Shown piece by piece: positions 32,201 through 41,786 of a DNA stretch of 64,000 nucleotides. The DNA is from Bisgaardia hudsonensis (lineage in GTDB: Bacteria; Pseudomonadota; Gammaproteobacteria; Enterobacterales; Pasteurellaceae). Under the pieces are notes generated by a model. It saw only the letters and a list, made by a program, of their open reading frames with translations, was not told where the DNA came from and ran no database searches. Numbering within the stretch: position 1 is the stretch's first letter; every line of letters begins with the position of its first letter. The translations under genes were made by a program, and so were the position numbers. The stretch covers positions 260,778-324,777 of the forward strand of contig NZ_SLXI01000002.1 in NCBI RefSeq assembly GCF_004345785.1. The letters are read 5' to 3'.

Positions 32201-32721
32201 GTCCCCAATATTTTCATTGCTTGAGTCATTGCTAATCGCATAGCAGGAGCTGATAAACGAGCAAAACTACGAGTCAGGGCATTTGATAAATCATTTTCAT
32301 CAAAAGTGCGGCTTAATTTTTTACCAAATAATAATCCATAACTTGCGGCATTAATAAAAAAGGAAGAGCGATTAATGTGTTTTTCCCAGTTACCTTCTTT
32401 TAATTTATCGTGAATTAACTCATCTCTCGTTTTTACATCGGGTATTCTAAGTAAGGCCTCAGCTAAACACATTAAAGCGATGCCTTCATCATCACCTAAA
32501 GAAAATTCCTGCATTAAAGCATCAACACCATATTGAGATTTTTTTATTTGACGTACCTTATTAATTAACTCAATACCATTTTTCTTAATTCTTTCTTCTT
32601 GCTCAGGAGAGAATACTAATGTATCAAATAATTCATCAACAGCTGTTTTTTCATCAATGCTATAGTAAGAAGTGATATTACAACGTAATTCATCATATTT
32701 TTTAGATAATTTAAAAGTCAT
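29269..32721 (-). CDS. putA: Bifunctional proline dehydrogenase / P5C dehydrogenase without DNA-binding domain
   Basis: Oxidises proline to glutamate in two steps, passing electrons to quinones via FAD and to NAD. 1150 aa. The PRODH barrel is in the N-terminal half (LVKGAYWDSEIKWAQ, about residue 340), followed by the aldehyde dehydrogenase part with ETGGQN and the catalytic Cys in SAGQRCSALR (about 810). The C-terminus ends in the conserved TTAAGGNASLM. E. coli PutA is 1320 aa with an N-terminal ribbon-helix-helix repressor domain; this protein starts directly at the helical arm, so it should not autoregulate. The ATG at 32721 has AAGGAA upstream, and a CRP site lies about 88 bp upstream. 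Uptake signal at 29437-29445. Confidence 0.95.
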   Translation of the reverse strand: MTFKLSKKYDELRCNITSYYSIDEKTAVDELFDTLVFSPEQEERIKKNGIELINKVRQIKKSQYGVDALMQEFSLGDDEGIALMCLAEALLRIPDVKTRDELIHDKLKEGNWEKHINRSSFFINAASYGLLFGKKLSRTFDENDLSNALTRSFARLSAPAMRLAMTQAMKILGTQFVTGTDINDALNRVKKSMEKGFVYSFDMLGEAAMTQQDAERYFKDYVNAIHAVGQSASETDLYHSNGISVKLSAIHPRYFRSQYDRVMNELYPKLKELMLLGHKYNIGINIDAEEASRLELSLDLLEALLTDEDLKDYNGIGFVIQAYSKRCPKVIDYVVALARQTQRQLMVRLVKGAYWDSEIKWAQTEGLDGFPVYTRKNHTDISYIACAQKLLAAQDVVYPQFATHNVQTLCTIYELGKDKKYEFQCLHGMGEALYSNVVGKENFDRLVRIYAPVGTHETLLAYLVRRLLENGANSSFVHQLVDENIPVEQLLTPPWKQYEKSQGNPNKAIRLAKDLFNDRKNSIGFNLNNEFTLVQLETAFNQSQIENAKSLVSIEDSDIHLQPHSIFNPANTEEEIGKVAFLNTSAAENIFKNANVEDWKQFSVEEKATILNTVADLYEKNFAILMKLAILEAGKTLPNAIAELREAVDFLRYYAQQLSKLDQLGKLAEPRGKVLCISPWNFPLAIFTGQIAASLAAGNNVIAKPAEQTSLIAYAAVQLFYQAGLPKSALQLVLGAGNVGAELVKQPFDAVVFTGSTEVAKLINNQLALAENDPILIAETGGQNVLVVDSSALAEQVVADVLNSAFDSAGQRCSALRILLVQEEIADKLYTMLSEATKELKVGNPTLLATDIGPVIDAEAKQNLEKHKEKMCKIAKKYLELETPINGTFVAPAIYVLDNLSQLEREVFGPILHIVTYKKEKLGEILNEVNAKGYALTGGCHSRIRKQIDFVEKHLNCGNFYINRNIVGAVVGVQPFGGHSQSGTGPKAGGEFYLQRLTKTVEYYSEFGSGETLVSAKPLLESITGEDNTLAYLPCEVAILDGSLEIATQAANKLIDQGFSILVEPSHPLAKSDLKNIRVSTQLGNCQKAIFLTALSKEQKYWLATNSEAIFKCYDWTKNQDLIPLYDEFSRSENTTAAGGNASLMATQEQ

Positions 32722-32801
32722 AGGTATTCCTTAAGGGATTTGTTAAGAATATGTTAAAAGTACCATAAATTTGCTATTAATAAATTATCAATTTCTAAAT
32801 T

Positions 32802-32817
32802 TGTGAGACATATCACA
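32802..32817. promoter_or_regulatory. Consensus CRP site upstream of putA
   Basis: TGTGAGACATATCACA fits TGTGA-N6-TCACA perfectly and extends to TTTGTGA...TCACAAA. Its centre is about 88 bp before the putA ATG. In H. influenzae CRP-S sites of competence genes carry different core bases; this one is a classical catabolic site. Confidence 0.8.
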
Positions 32818-32994
32818 AATAGATAATTGAATTTACGATACGAGTAATTATGAATAACGGACAGGGGGGGAATTTTATTTTACGTATTTACAAAAAAAGA
32901 GTTACAATGTCACAAATATTTAACTGTTACCTCTAGTTATTTTGCTTTTTATATTGTCTATAAGCTATTCGAATTTTTTTGCAAATAATTTATG

Positions 32995-33441
32995 TCACAT
33001 TCTAAAAAAAAATGATGAAATAATAATGCAGTGTTTGTAATCCCAATTTAGCATAAAAAGAAGAAATTTTTTAATAAAAAACATATTCCGAGTTTCAAAA
33101 ATTGGTTTTTTAAAAGTAATTCTTAAAGATTTTTTACTTATTTTCTTTATTTCAAGTATGTCATTCCAATCTATTTTACCTATTGCTTCATAGCGAGAAT
33201 TGTCTATTAAATATGTATCATTAACAATTACTGCAACTTTTCTTAATAAAATTCTAATATAAGAAAATAACAGTATTACATAAAATGTACCAAACAAAAT
33301 AATATGATTTCTTGATGCGTGAAAATGATCCATAAAAGCTTCTGGATAAATAACAAAAAGAACACAAGGTAATAAAAATATACAATTAATCAAAATAGCT
33401 AAAATAATTTTTCTCTTTTTAAACTTTATTTCACAATTCAT
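32995..33441 (-). CDS. Small membrane protein, STM3941-like, function unknown
   Basis: 148 aa from the ATG at 33441; a TTG two codons upstream is also in frame. Two hydrophobic segments lie at about residues 12-33 and 46-65. They are followed by a basic soluble part with DNSRYEAIGKIDWNDILEI, the type of segment seen in STM3941-like proteins of unknown function. It is the last gene of a three-ORF minus-strand group with gaps of 15 and 20 bp. No uptake signal and a very high AT content suggest acquired DNA. I do not know its function. Confidence 0.6.
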   Translation of the reverse strand: MNCEIKFKKRKIILAILINCIFLLPCVLFVIYPEAFMDHFHASRNHIILFGTFYVILLFSYIRILLRKVAVIVNDTYLIDNSRYEAIGKIDWNDILEIKKISKKSLRITFKKPIFETRNMFFIKKFLLFMLNWDYKHCIIISSFFFRM

Positions 33442-33456
33442 TTTCAAGCCTATTAT

Positions 33457-33600
33457 CTAATTGAGTGATGATTTTATCATATACTGCATAAATCTATAGT
33501 AGGAGAGTTTGTCATATTTGTACTCGGATTTCTCACATTGAAATTTATTTATATAAGGATAAGGTTGATATTTTAGTAATAAAAATTGAATTGTATCCAT
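33457..33600 (-). CDS. Small ORF, 47 aa, unknown
   Basis: ATG at 33600 with an AGGA-type site about 9 bp upstream, stop at 33457-33459. The product is Tyr- and Lys-rich: it begins MDTIQFLLLKYQPYPY and ends RFMQYMIKSSLN. It lies 20 bp after the 20-aa ORF and 15 bp before the STM3941-like gene, on the same strand. The Shine-Dalgarno sequence and tight spacing support translation. I recognise no family, and it could still be chance. Confidence 0.4.
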   Translation of the reverse strand: MDTIQFLLLKYQPYPYINKFQCEKSEYKYDKLSYYRFMQYMIKSSLN

Positions 33601-33620
33601 CTTAAATTTTCCTGTGTAAT

Positions 33621-33683
33621 TTACTTAACTTTATTCCAGATTTTACGTAGCGTTGTTGCTACCAAGTATAAAAATTTATACAT
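33621..33683 (-). CDS. Tiny ORF, 20 aa, cationic peptide
   Basis: ATG at 33683 with GGAG 8 bp upstream, TAA at 33621-33623, encoding MYKFLYLVATTLRKIWNKVK. It has a hydrophobic N-terminal half and a basic C-terminal half, with no acidic residue. A decayed copy of the same ORF lies in inverted orientation at 33991-34038. Possible roles are a leader peptide for the two genes behind it, a small membrane-active peptide, or a conserved fragment of a larger lost gene. Confidence 0.4.
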   Translation of the reverse strand: MYKFLYLVATTLRKIWNKVK

Positions 33684-34036
33684 TTCTTAATCTCCATTAA
33701 CTTTAAAATCTCTTTACAAATAATTTCAAAATTGTACAAACCTTTAAATTTATCCATTCAAAAACCTTTTAAAGCCAGAAAATATAATGTTTAAATAGTA
33801 TTTTATACCTGTGCATAACTCTGTGATTTTATTAAACCGTAGTATTTGCTAACCTTATAACTAATTTCGCATAATGTATATTATGTTAAATAAAGAAATA
33901 ATTAAAGTCACATTGCCACTGCTTCTTATTTTATAATATGTAATGAGTAGATAAGAACAATTTTATAGAATGATATTGGTGCAATTTTAAATGAATAAAT
34001 AGATTTTCTTCTAGGTAACAACGCTACGTAAAATCT
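33638..34036. repeat. Inverted repeat pair, 20 bp arms
   Basis: AGATTTTACGTAGCGTTGTT at 33638-33657 recurs as its reverse complement at 34017-34036, with a further ACC/GGT match after a 3-bp insertion in the left arm. The arms bracket about 360 bp of AT-rich DNA with no large ORF. Both arms code for the same peptide piece, TTLRKI, in their outward directions, so the repeat is explained by two copies of a small coding sequence rather than by transposon ends. The rest of the 33684-33990 stretch shows nothing else I can identify. Confidence 0.8.
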
Positions 34037-34038
34037 AA
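33991..34038 (+). pseudogene. Decayed inverted copy of the 20-aa ORF
   Basis: Read from ATG 33991, the 16 codons give MNK-stop-IFF-stop-VTTLRKI-stop. This aligns in frame with MYKFLYLVATTLRKI of the intact ORF at 33621-33683, with two internal stops and one missing Ala codon. Confidence 0.6.
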
Positions 34039-34070
34039 AAAATTAGTAAAGAATTACATTATAGAAATAA

Positions 34071-34101
34071 AAAAATAGCCGGTATTTATTCGGCTATTTT
34101 T
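34071..34101. terminator. Terminator after sbcB
   Basis: AAAAATAGCCG (34071-34081) pairs with CGGCTATTTTT (34091-34101) around a 9-base loop. The A and T runs make it functional in both directions. It closes the mukFEB-eamA-sbcB transcript. Confidence 0.85.
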
Positions 34102-34132
34102 CAAAGAAATATTAAAAAGTTACAATGTCACT

Positions 34133-35554
34133 TTAGCTTATCAATTTAACACCATATTCATAAACTTTTTGTAATAAATTAAGGTTATCAGGGTTATCTG
34201 AATTTAACTCAACAAGTCGCTGTAAATCTTCTTCAAATTTAACCGCACTTTTAGCCAGTTTATTTTGGCGATATTTTTGCCATTTAATTTGTTCAGCTCT
34301 TGATAAGGTTTTATAGAAATGCCTTGCCCGATAATGAAATAATAAATCAGGAATACGTTTATCTTGAAAAGATAGATTATGCTCTGCTAGTTTTTCAGGT
34401 GGTAAATCCCTTAAAATTGCCATATTATTTTTATCGTTATAATTAAAAAATCCACTATATAATTCAGTTTCTACGTTTTCACTAGGTTCAAATGAACGAT
34501 CATCAGTAAAGATATTGAGTACTTTTTCCCTAATATCCATAGAGTTTTTTAATTTTTTCAGATTTTCTAAACAGTGATTTCTATCTATACCTAAACGATC
34601 TGCTGTTTCAGGTAATAAGGTCTTTGCTGGTGCAATAATTGGACACTTATTAATATGAACTAATTTTAAGGGAACAGCTAATTTTCCTTGTTCTTCTAGT
34701 TCAGTTTTTTTTGTGTATAAATTTTGTTGTAATTCGACCGCACTTTTTGTGAGTAAATCATCAATATTTCCAGCAAGATCACAAACAATTACCGCATTTT
34801 TATTTATTGGATGCCAGGCTAAAGGTACAATCCAAGTAGTGTTACCACGATAATTACCTAGCATTCCTGATACATGTACTAATGGTGTCATCGTTGCAGT
34901 ATCAATCATTGCTTCAATTTCTTTTTTGCCACGATTTTCAAAGAAAAATTGAAAAAGCTTAGGTTGTTTTTCTTTTATTAATTTTGCCATTGCAATCGTA
35001 GCATAAACATCAGCCATTGCATCATGAGCATTGCTGTGCTCTATTCCATTGGCTTTTGTGAGTTTTTCTAGACGAAAAGATGGCATTCCATCTTCATCAA
35101 ATGCCCAATTTATACCTTCAGGACGTAATGCGTAACAAGCACGAACAAGATCAAGTAAATCCCAACGTGAATTACCATTCTTCCAGCTATATTCATAGGG
35201 ATCAATAAAGTTACGATAAAATGTATAGCGAGTCATTTCATCATCATAACGAATGTTATTAAATCCCATTACACAAGTGTTTGGTTGACTAAACTCATCA
35301 AGAATTTTTGCAGCAAATTCTGGCTCAGCAATCCCCTTTTCATTACATTCTTGTGGTGTAATTCCTGTAACCAAAACTGCTTCAGGTGAAGGTAAATAAT
35401 CATTGGTTTGTTTACAATAAAACATTACTGGCTCACCAATAATATTAAAATCTTTATCAGTACGAATACCCGCAAACTGTGCGGGTCTATCTTCTGCTGG
35501 GTTTACCCCAAAACTTTCATAATCATAGATAAAAAAACTAAAATTATTATTCAT
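34133..35554 (-). CDS. sbcB: Exodeoxyribonuclease I
   Basis: A processive 3'-5' exonuclease on single-stranded DNA that acts in recombination and mismatch repair; 473 aa (E. coli 475). A DEDD exonuclease domain is seen with FFIYDYESFG (motif I, about residue 7), GFNNIRYDDEMTRYTF (motif II, about 108) and SNAHDAMADVYATI (motif III, about 174). An SH3-like and a helical C-terminal part follow. It begins 8 bp after the DMT transporter gene and is probably co-transcribed. Uptake signals at 34242 and 34737. Confidence 0.96.
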   Translation of the reverse strand: MNNNFSFFIYDYESFGVNPAEDRPAQFAGIRTDKDFNIIGEPVMFYCKQTNDYLPSPEAVLVTGITPQECNEKGIAEPEFAAKILDEFSQPNTCVMGFNNIRYDDEMTRYTFYRNFIDPYEYSWKNGNSRWDLLDLVRACYALRPEGINWAFDEDGMPSFRLEKLTKANGIEHSNAHDAMADVYATIAMAKLIKEKQPKLFQFFFENRGKKEIEAMIDTATMTPLVHVSGMLGNYRGNTTWIVPLAWHPINKNAVIVCDLAGNIDDLLTKSAVELQQNLYTKKTELEEQGKLAVPLKLVHINKCPIIAPAKTLLPETADRLGIDRNHCLENLKKLKNSMDIREKVLNIFTDDRSFEPSENVETELYSGFFNYNDKNNMAILRDLPPEKLAEHNLSFQDKRIPDLLFHYRARHFYKTLSRAEQIKWQKYRQNKLAKSAVKFEEDLQRLVELNSDNPDNLNLLQKVYEYGVKLIS

Positions 35555-35562
35555 AAGTTATC

Positions 35563-36438
35563 CTAAGCCATAAGCTTATCTAAATAAAATAGGCTAATAA
35601 TTGATAAGATTCCTAATACTATCCCTACTCCATTGATTTTACTTAATTTTTCTTTAAATATTAATGCGCCAGTTATTGTACCAAAACAAATTACACCAAT
35701 ATTCATTCCTGCAAAAACAAGAGTTGGGTCACTACTAAAGCTTTGATGTGCTTTGATATAAAACAGAATATTCATAAAATTTAATGCACCTAACAATATT
35801 CCCCCTAGCACACTAGGTGTTGTCCACTGGGTGCGTTTAAGTAATAGATAAATAAACATAACACAAGCACTAATCGCAAAAGCAATAAATAATGTAGTTG
35901 GAAATGCACCGCCCATTTTTGCTACTTGTTTAAATAAAATATCAATAATACCGTAACCAAACCATACTAGAATTAAACCAATAATCGCTTTGAAAGAATT
36001 ATCCTTCATCGCATCTGTTGGTTTTGCTAGCAAACATAATAATGCAAGAAATGCTAGAATAATCCCAATAGTTTTAGATTGTGTTATTTGTTCTCCAAAA
36101 ATAACAAAAGCAGCAATAATGGGTAAGAATAAAGAAAGACGTTGTGCAGCATCTGAACGTACAATACCAGCATATTCAACCGCTTTTGACATAATGATAA
36201 AAACAGTAGGCAATAAAAATCCTAAAGCTAAAAATATAGGGGAATGTTCACTTTGAATAATATAATCGGTAAAAGCTAAGCCTTTAAAATCGGGCTTTAA
36301 TAAAAAATAACTCAATGAAATAGCGATGATATAATTAAAAGCAATCGCTTGCTCAATAATAATATTTTTTTTATGGGCAATTTTGAGTAAAACTGAAACC
36401 GCCACACTACAAAAAATAGCAATAATAAGATTGTGCAT
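35563..36438 (-). CDS. EamA/DMT-family inner-membrane transporter
   Basis: 291 aa with about ten hydrophobic segments in two EamA halves, the second ending IFKEKLSKINGVGIVLGILSI-like; GEQ and KEKL motifs before helices 5 and 10 are typical. The substrate cannot be told from sequence. It lies 61 bp after mukB and 8 bp before sbcB, so it appears to be part of the muk transcript. Confidence 0.8.
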   Translation of the reverse strand: MHNLIIAIFCSVAVSVLLKIAHKKNIIIEQAIAFNYIIAISLSYFLLKPDFKGLAFTDYIIQSEHSPIFLALGFLLPTVFIIMSKAVEYAGIVRSDAAQRLSLFLPIIAAFVIFGEQITQSKTIGIILAFLALLCLLAKPTDAMKDNSFKAIIGLILVWFGYGIIDILFKQVAKMGGAFPTTLFIAFAISACVMFIYLLLKRTQWTTPSVLGGILLGALNFMNILFYIKAHQSFSSDPTLVFAGMNIGVICFGTITGALIFKEKLSKINGVGIVLGILSIISLFYLDKLMA

Positions 36439-36499
36439 TTTAACTTCCTATATTATTAAAAATTAGAGCATTAATTAATTTAATGCTCCGATAAATGAA

Positions 36500-39400
36500 T
36501 TATTGAACGCCAAATCCCCGTAAACCAACTACATGAACGTGTTCTTGATTACCTGATATTTTACGTACTAATTTATAGGTTGTGCCTTTTTCTGGACTAA
36601 TATTTTCAGGGGCGGCAATAATTAATTGCATATCTAAACGCTCACACAATTCAAATAATGTTGAGATTGATTTTCCGTCTAGACGAGCAGCTTCATCAAG
36701 GAATAATAAACGGCAAGGAATAATATCTTTACCACGAATACGGCGACTTTCTTCTTCCCAACTTTGCACCACCATAAGTAAAATAGACATACCTGTACCG
36801 ATGGCTTCTCCCGTAGATAATGCGCCACTTTCAGCACGTAGCCACCCTTCAGCTCCACGATAAACTTCCACTTCAAGAGATAAGTAATTACGGTAGTCTA
36901 ATAGTTCTTCACCAATAGTCTGTGCGTTACGTTGTCCCATATCAATATGAGGATTTAAACGTTGATAAAGCTTCGCAATAGCCTCAGAGAAAGTCATTCT
37001 ATTATCTGTAAATAAATCTTGATATTCCTCTTGATTACCTGATAAGGCATCTAATAACATAGCATGCGTATCACGAATATCGACAACCAGACGTACTGAT
37101 TTTACTTGACCGAAGGAAATATTTTGTAATCCTTGATTTAACATACGAATACGATTTTGCTCTCGTTGAATGGTCTTACGCATTATGTTTGCTACACTTA
37201 CCGAACTAATGGCTAATTTTTTCTCACGACCAGTTAATTCATCTGTTAAACGAGAAAGCTCGATTTCCATTTGTTCAATCGCATCAATAGGATCATCGGT
37301 TTTAATAATATCTTGGCGAATGCGTTCACGAAGGTGTTTATACACATCAATAAAGAACCGCACTTTATTTTCAGGTTTACGATTATCTTCAGAGGCACGT
37401 AAACTATCTCTTAAATATTCATTATCAGCCACCGCAGTACGTAATGCCCCTAAAGCTTTATCTGACATAGAACGTAATTCATCGGCAGATAAATAGGCAA
37501 ACTCACGGCGATTTAAGCGTTTTTCCATTTCTTCATTACGAGATAAACGTAATACCACACACCAGCTAACTTTGGCTGCCACAACTAGCTCACGTTGTGT
37601 TTTATAATCACGCTCTGCTTTACGAATACGTTTTATTAAATTCTCGGCTTCACTTTCGATTAATGTTAATTGTTTTTCAATATTAGTACGACGTTGGCGA
37701 CTAACAGAAAGTTGTTGATACAGTTCATCTTTACGATTTTTAGCTCGCTCTTCTGCCCCCTCATCTACTCGCACGCCTAACTGATTAATTTCACTGATTA
37801 GTTCGTTAAGCATTTTTGTTTTTTCGTCATAAGCACTGCGTAATCCAATATAGACTTGATTATATTGTGCAAAGCGAGCTTGTTGTTGACGGAGTAATTC
37901 ACGTTGTTGTTCACGTTGTTGCTGTAATTGCTCTAAACGTTGACGAAGTTTCTCATTGAGTTCTGAAGTTTCTGCTTTTACACTATCTTCATAAGTAAAA
38001 TGGGATTTTCTTTGTACCACATCAGCTAAAGCAAATACACGTTGTTGAACTTGTTTTTGTAGATTGATTGTCGCATCGTAATCATTTTTTAAATGTTGAT
38101 AATTTTCAGGATCACTTTGTAAGGTATTCGCAATAGGTTCTAATTGAGATAATGCTGTGCCATATTGACGAATAAAGCTCTCATCTTCTTCTGCAAAATC
38201 AAGTTGTTCACGACATTCTTCTAAACGATCAATTAAATCTTCGTCAGCCAATAAATTAAGCTGTGGCATTAATTTATTTAGCTGTTGAATTTTTTCTTTT
38301 GCTGAATCTAGCTGAATACGAATTTGTTGCTCTGTTGTTGTAAATTTTGTTAATTCACGTTCAATATCATTACGTTGACGACTGATTTCTGCTAATACAT
38401 CTTCTGGATTAGGTTGGAAAGCAAGTGCTAAATGTAAACCAACAAATTGGCTAAAATGTTCATATAAACGCTGACATTTTTGCACATCAAAAGCAACACT
38501 TGCATATTCTTCGGCAACTTCATCTCTCTGAGCACGTAATTCGTCTAAATATTTTTCTCTTGCTGCACGACCAAATAATGGTATCTCGGGAAATTTAGAA
38601 TAACGTAATTCACGATCTGATACTTGAACAACTACCCCAGCTGTGAGTTCTTGTGCAGAAAGTACACTATCATCAAAAGCAGTTGGATCTCCTTCAATCA
38701 AATATAAATCATCAGGGCAATCCTCTAAATCAGCAAGTTGTTCTTTGACAGCATTTAAATCTCGAACCACAATAGCGTGGCGGGCAGGACCATAAAGCGC
38801 AGAGAAATAAGGTGCATCTTCAATAGCAACATCATCATAAAGCTCTGATAACAATACACCACCAAAACGTTCGGCTAATATATTCAAACGTGGATCTTCC
38901 GAGCCATCTGGTTGATTTAATTTTGAAATATGCTCATCTAACTGATCACGTTTCAGTTCAAGTTGATCACGTTTTATTGTCAACTCTCGTTCTTTTGTTA
39001 ATTGAGATTGCATAAAGTTCATTACATCTTGGCTATCATCAAAATGTTGATCACTTTGATCTTGTAAGCGTTCAAGTGCTGATTGTGCATTCAACCAAGC
39101 AGGCGCTAAGCCTGTTTTCTCATTATAAGTAGCGTTGAGTTGAGCGAGTTTTTGGCGTAATGTAGAACGTTCTTCTACTTGCTCTGATAAACTCACCGAT
39201 AAATCTTCTACTAGTGCTTCTTGTTCCACATAATAATCATCTAACTCATCAGCATCAGCTAAATTTAAATTAGCTCGTTGATTAAAATCTTTTAAAAATC
39301 TAACCGCACTTTGTTGTTGTTGATAACGTTGTTCAAGCTCTTGCAATTTAGAACGTAACTGTGGTGCTTGTTGTGCTTGAACTTTTTTAGTTGGATATTC

Positions 39401-41026
39401 ACGCAATAATTCCTTTGCACATTCCCAAGCCGTTGAGCGAGAAACTTCACCAGAAATTTTACACACTAATTGGTAGGCTTTATCAAATTGTGATTTTGCT
39501 ACTTCTGAAATGGAAAGTTTTTGTTCTAATTCTAAAGCTTTTTCTGTCACATCTTGTGCTTGTGCGACAAATTCATCGTGATAATCATCAATATTTTTTA
39601 CAGAAAGATCTGCTAAACCACATAATTTTTGTGCTTTTTCTAATGCTTGGATAGCTTGTTGATATTGTAATGCTCGAGTTTGTTGGGCATCTAAAGCTTG
39701 TTGGTAATCAGCGAGTTGATTACGAACTTCATCAACTTCTTGTTCAATTTTTTCAAAGTGAATTTGGGTTTCTTCACTTTGCTCATTAGCTTCTTCAACC
39801 ACCATTTTTTGTTCTTCAAGTTTCTCATTTAAACTCTCAACATCTTCTTGATAACGAGAAATTTTTTCTTGATGACGTAAGGCATTCATCACTAAATTTA
39901 AATGATCTAAAGCACTTTGGTGATCGACTTCTAAAGTTTGTTCATTTTCTGTTAATTCAGCGACTTCTTTGCTTAAATCAATTAAGCGTTGTTGAGAGGT
40001 AATTTGCTCGGATTTTGCTTGATACCATTCTTGACGAGAAGCTAATGCCGTTTCGATATTGCCACGACGTTCATTAGCATTACGCATATAATCTGAAGCT
40101 ACATAATTGGTGGTTTCAGTAATTAAATGTTTAAATAAATCTCTATCTGCTTGAGTGACTTTAATCGCTTCAAGGGTCATTCTATTTTCTCGTAAAGCAC
40201 TTTCCATATCTTGAAATGCTTTACGAACCCCTAAATTTTCAGGTAATAGGTAATCTCTTAGTGAACGTGTAATGGCACTAGAAATCCCCCCATAAAGTGA
40301 GGCTTCAATGAGTTTATAGAATTTACTGCGATCCGATGATGAACGTAAACGTTTAGGAATAACGCCTAAATCAAACATCATTGCGTGATAATCAGTAATA
40401 GAATTATATTGTTTAAATTGTGCTTCTAATTGCTCGACTTTATCTTTTAATTCATTTAAGTTTAACACTCTTGCTTGACGTTGATCGATAATATCAGTAA
40501 AAATCCCTGTTGGATTCGCAGATAAAGGTAAACCTTGAATAGAAAAAGTTTTTAAATCCACTTTTTTATCTCGCCCTGCAATTTGTTGCAATCTCACACC
40601 AACTAATACACGCTGTTTGCGAGAATTGATCACATCTAAAGCAGCATAACACACACCAGGACGTAATTTACCGTGCAATCCTTTATCACGAGAACCGCTA
40701 GTAGCTCCCGCTTCCGTCGTGTTTCTAAAATGTAATAAAGTTAAATCTGGAATAAGGGCAGCAACAAATCCAGCCATAGTTGTTGATTTACCCGCACCAT
40801 TACCACCAGAAAGTGTGGTAACTAATTCATCAAGATCAAAAGTTCTTGCAAAGAAACCATTCCAGTTTATTAAGGTTAATGAGCGGAATTTACCACGCTC
40901 TACCCCATTATTTTGTGACAATGTCACGTTATTAGTTAATATATTATCTTGGGAGGAGGATATTTCGGCAATGTCTTCTTCTAAATGAAAAACTTCATCT
41001 TTATTTATTGTTATTTCTTCAGACAT
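36500..41026 (-). CDS. mukB: Chromosome partition protein MukB
   Basis: SMC-like condensin ATPase that compacts and segregates the chromosome with MukE and MukF; 1508 aa (E. coli 1486). An N-terminal head with Walker [17 protein letters not shown] (about residues 68-83), long coiled coils rich in Gln/Glu/Arg, a central hinge near residues 650-800 and a C-terminal head with [15 protein letters not shown] and Walker [12 protein letters not shown]. The start overlaps the mukE stop (TAATG), which implies translational coupling. Uptake signals at 37357 and 39303. Confidence 0.97.
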   Translation of the reverse strand: MSEEITINKDEVFHLEEDIAEISSSQDNILTNNVTLSQNNGVERGKFRSLTLINWNGFFARTFDLDELVTTLSGGNGAGKSTTMAGFVAALIPDLTLLHFRNTTEAGATSGSRDKGLHGKLRPGVCYAALDVINSRKQRVLVGVRLQQIAGRDKKVDLKTFSIQGLPLSANPTGIFTDIIDQRQARVLNLNELKDKVEQLEAQFKQYNSITDYHAMMFDLGVIPKRLRSSSDRSKFYKLIEASLYGGISSAITRSLRDYLLPENLGVRKAFQDMESALRENRMTLEAIKVTQADRDLFKHLITETTNYVASDYMRNANERRGNIETALASRQEWYQAKSEQITSQQRLIDLSKEVAELTENEQTLEVDHQSALDHLNLVMNALRHQEKISRYQEDVESLNEKLEEQKMVVEEANEQSEETQIHFEKIEQEVDEVRNQLADYQQALDAQQTRALQYQQAIQALEKAQKLCGLADLSVKNIDDYHDEFVAQAQDVTEKALELEQKLSISEVAKSQFDKAYQLVCKISGEVSRSTAWECAKELLREYPTKKVQAQQAPQLRSKLQELEQRYQQQQSAVRFLKDFNQRANLNLADADELDDYYVEQEALVEDLSVSLSEQVEERSTLRQKLAQLNATYNEKTGLAPAWLNAQSALERLQDQSDQHFDDSQDVMNFMQSQLTKERELTIKRDQLELKRDQLDEHISKLNQPDGSEDPRLNILAERFGGVLLSELYDDVAIEDAPYFSALYGPARHAIVVRDLNAVKEQLADLEDCPDDLYLIEGDPTAFDDSVLSAQELTAGVVVQVSDRELRYSKFPEIPLFGRAAREKYLDELRAQRDEVAEEYASVAFDVQKCQRLYEHFSQFVGLHLALAFQPNPEDVLAEISRQRNDIERELTKFTTTEQQIRIQLDSAKEKIQQLNKLMPQLNLLADEDLIDRLEECREQLDFAEEDESFIRQYGTALSQLEPIANTLQSDPENYQHLKNDYDATINLQKQVQQRVFALADVVQRKSHFTYEDSVKAETSELNEKLRQRLEQLQQQREQQRELLRQQQARFAQYNQVYIGLRSAYDEKTKMLNELISEINQLGVRVDEGAEERAKNRKDELYQQLSVSRQRRTNIEKQLTLIESEAENLIKRIRKAERDYKTQRELVVAAKVSWCVVLRLSRNEEMEKRLNRREFAYLSADELRSMSDKALGALRTAVADNEYLRDSLRASEDNRKPENKVRFFIDVYKHLRERIRQDIIKTDDPIDAIEQMEIELSRLTDELTGREKKLAISSVSVANIMRKTIQREQNRIRMLNQGLQNISFGQVKSVRLVVDIRDTHAMLLDALSGNQEEYQDLFTDNRMTFSEAIAKLYQRLNPHIDMGQRNAQTIGEELLDYRNYLSLEVEVYRGAEGWLRAESGALSTGEAIGTGMSILLMVVQSWEEESRRIRGKDIIPCRLLFLDEAARLDGKSISTLFELCERLDMQLIIAAPENISPEKGTTYKLVRKISGNQEHVHVVGLRGFGVQ

Positions 41027-41745
41027 TATTCTTCTCCTTCATCAAAATCTTGATCATCAAATTCTTCATTATTTTCTACCGCACTTTTCTCAAGGGCTAA
41101 AGATTCTGGTGTTGCGGCTTCCCCATCTCGAATTAAACGCATTTGCGCTTCCAATGGATCATCACCACTACGTACTTCTGCACCAAAACGGAAAACAGAT
41201 TCTGAAATCGTAAATTTACCACTATATTGATCCCCTACTTGAGAAATCATACCAAGACGACGTAAACGATTTAAAGCCGCTCGCATTTTTTCAGCTAATT
41301 TTTGTTTATCAAGATCAGAACCAGAGGAACGTTGATTAACTGCTTTTAATAGTTTTTCAGTATCGGCAAGATTGAGTAATTCATCATAAACTTCTTCTGT
41401 GGTAAAAATACCTTGCTGTGCTAATCGTTCTGGGCTGAGATATAAATAACATAATACTTTTCCCACTAACATTTCTAATTCACTTAATACTGAACGAGCA
41501 ATTAAAGTCGTCGCTTTTGGACGTAAGTAGAAAAATCCCTCAGGGGCACGAATTAACTCCACGTTATAACGGCGATAAAAAGTATCTAATTCATACTGAA
41601 AATCCATTAAAAAAGCGTGATTATCAATATGTTCAATACTGATATGTTTTCCTGCTCGTAATTGACTATCAACAACAGGAAAAAGTGGATTAGCTATTGC
41701 AGTAGCGAGTTTAGTTGAAATTACATCTTGAAGATTATCTGTCAT
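41026..41745 (-). CDS. mukE: Chromosome partition protein MukE
   Basis: Winged-helix accessory subunit of the MukBEF condensin, 239 aa (E. coli 234). It starts [23 protein letters not shown] and ends in an acidic tail typical of MukE. It lies 41 bp after mukF and overlaps mukB by one base. Uptake signal at 41078-41086. Confidence 0.96.
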   Translation of the reverse strand: MTDNLQDVISTKLATAIANPLFPVVDSQLRAGKHISIEHIDNHAFLMDFQYELDTFYRRYNVELIRAPEGFFYLRPKATTLIARSVLSELEMLVGKVLCYLYLSPERLAQQGIFTTEEVYDELLNLADTEKLLKAVNQRSSGSDLDKQKLAEKMRAALNRLRRLGMISQVGDQYSGKFTISESVFRFGAEVRSGDDPLEAQMRLIRDGEAATPESLALEKSAVENNEEFDDQDFDEGEE

Positions 41746-41786
41746 TATTCTATCTCTATGCTATATGTAACTGGTTAAGTTAAAAT

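Noticed and set aside
32850-32936. 28-codon plus-strand ORF with a seven-G run upstream of putA
   Set aside because: Seven G is short for a phase-variable tract, the ORF has no good ribosome binding site, and it overlaps nothing conserved. Probably chance.
33638-34036. Transposon (MITE) bounded by a 20-bp inverted repeat
   Set aside because: Both arms read as the same coding piece, no flanking target duplication is adjacent, and the interior has no transposase. The two-copy ORF explanation fits better, but a MITE is not fully excluded.
37170-37496. 108-codon ORF antisense to mukB
   Set aside because: Lies wholly within mukB coding sequence on the other strand, shows no motif, and is explained by codon bias of the real gene.
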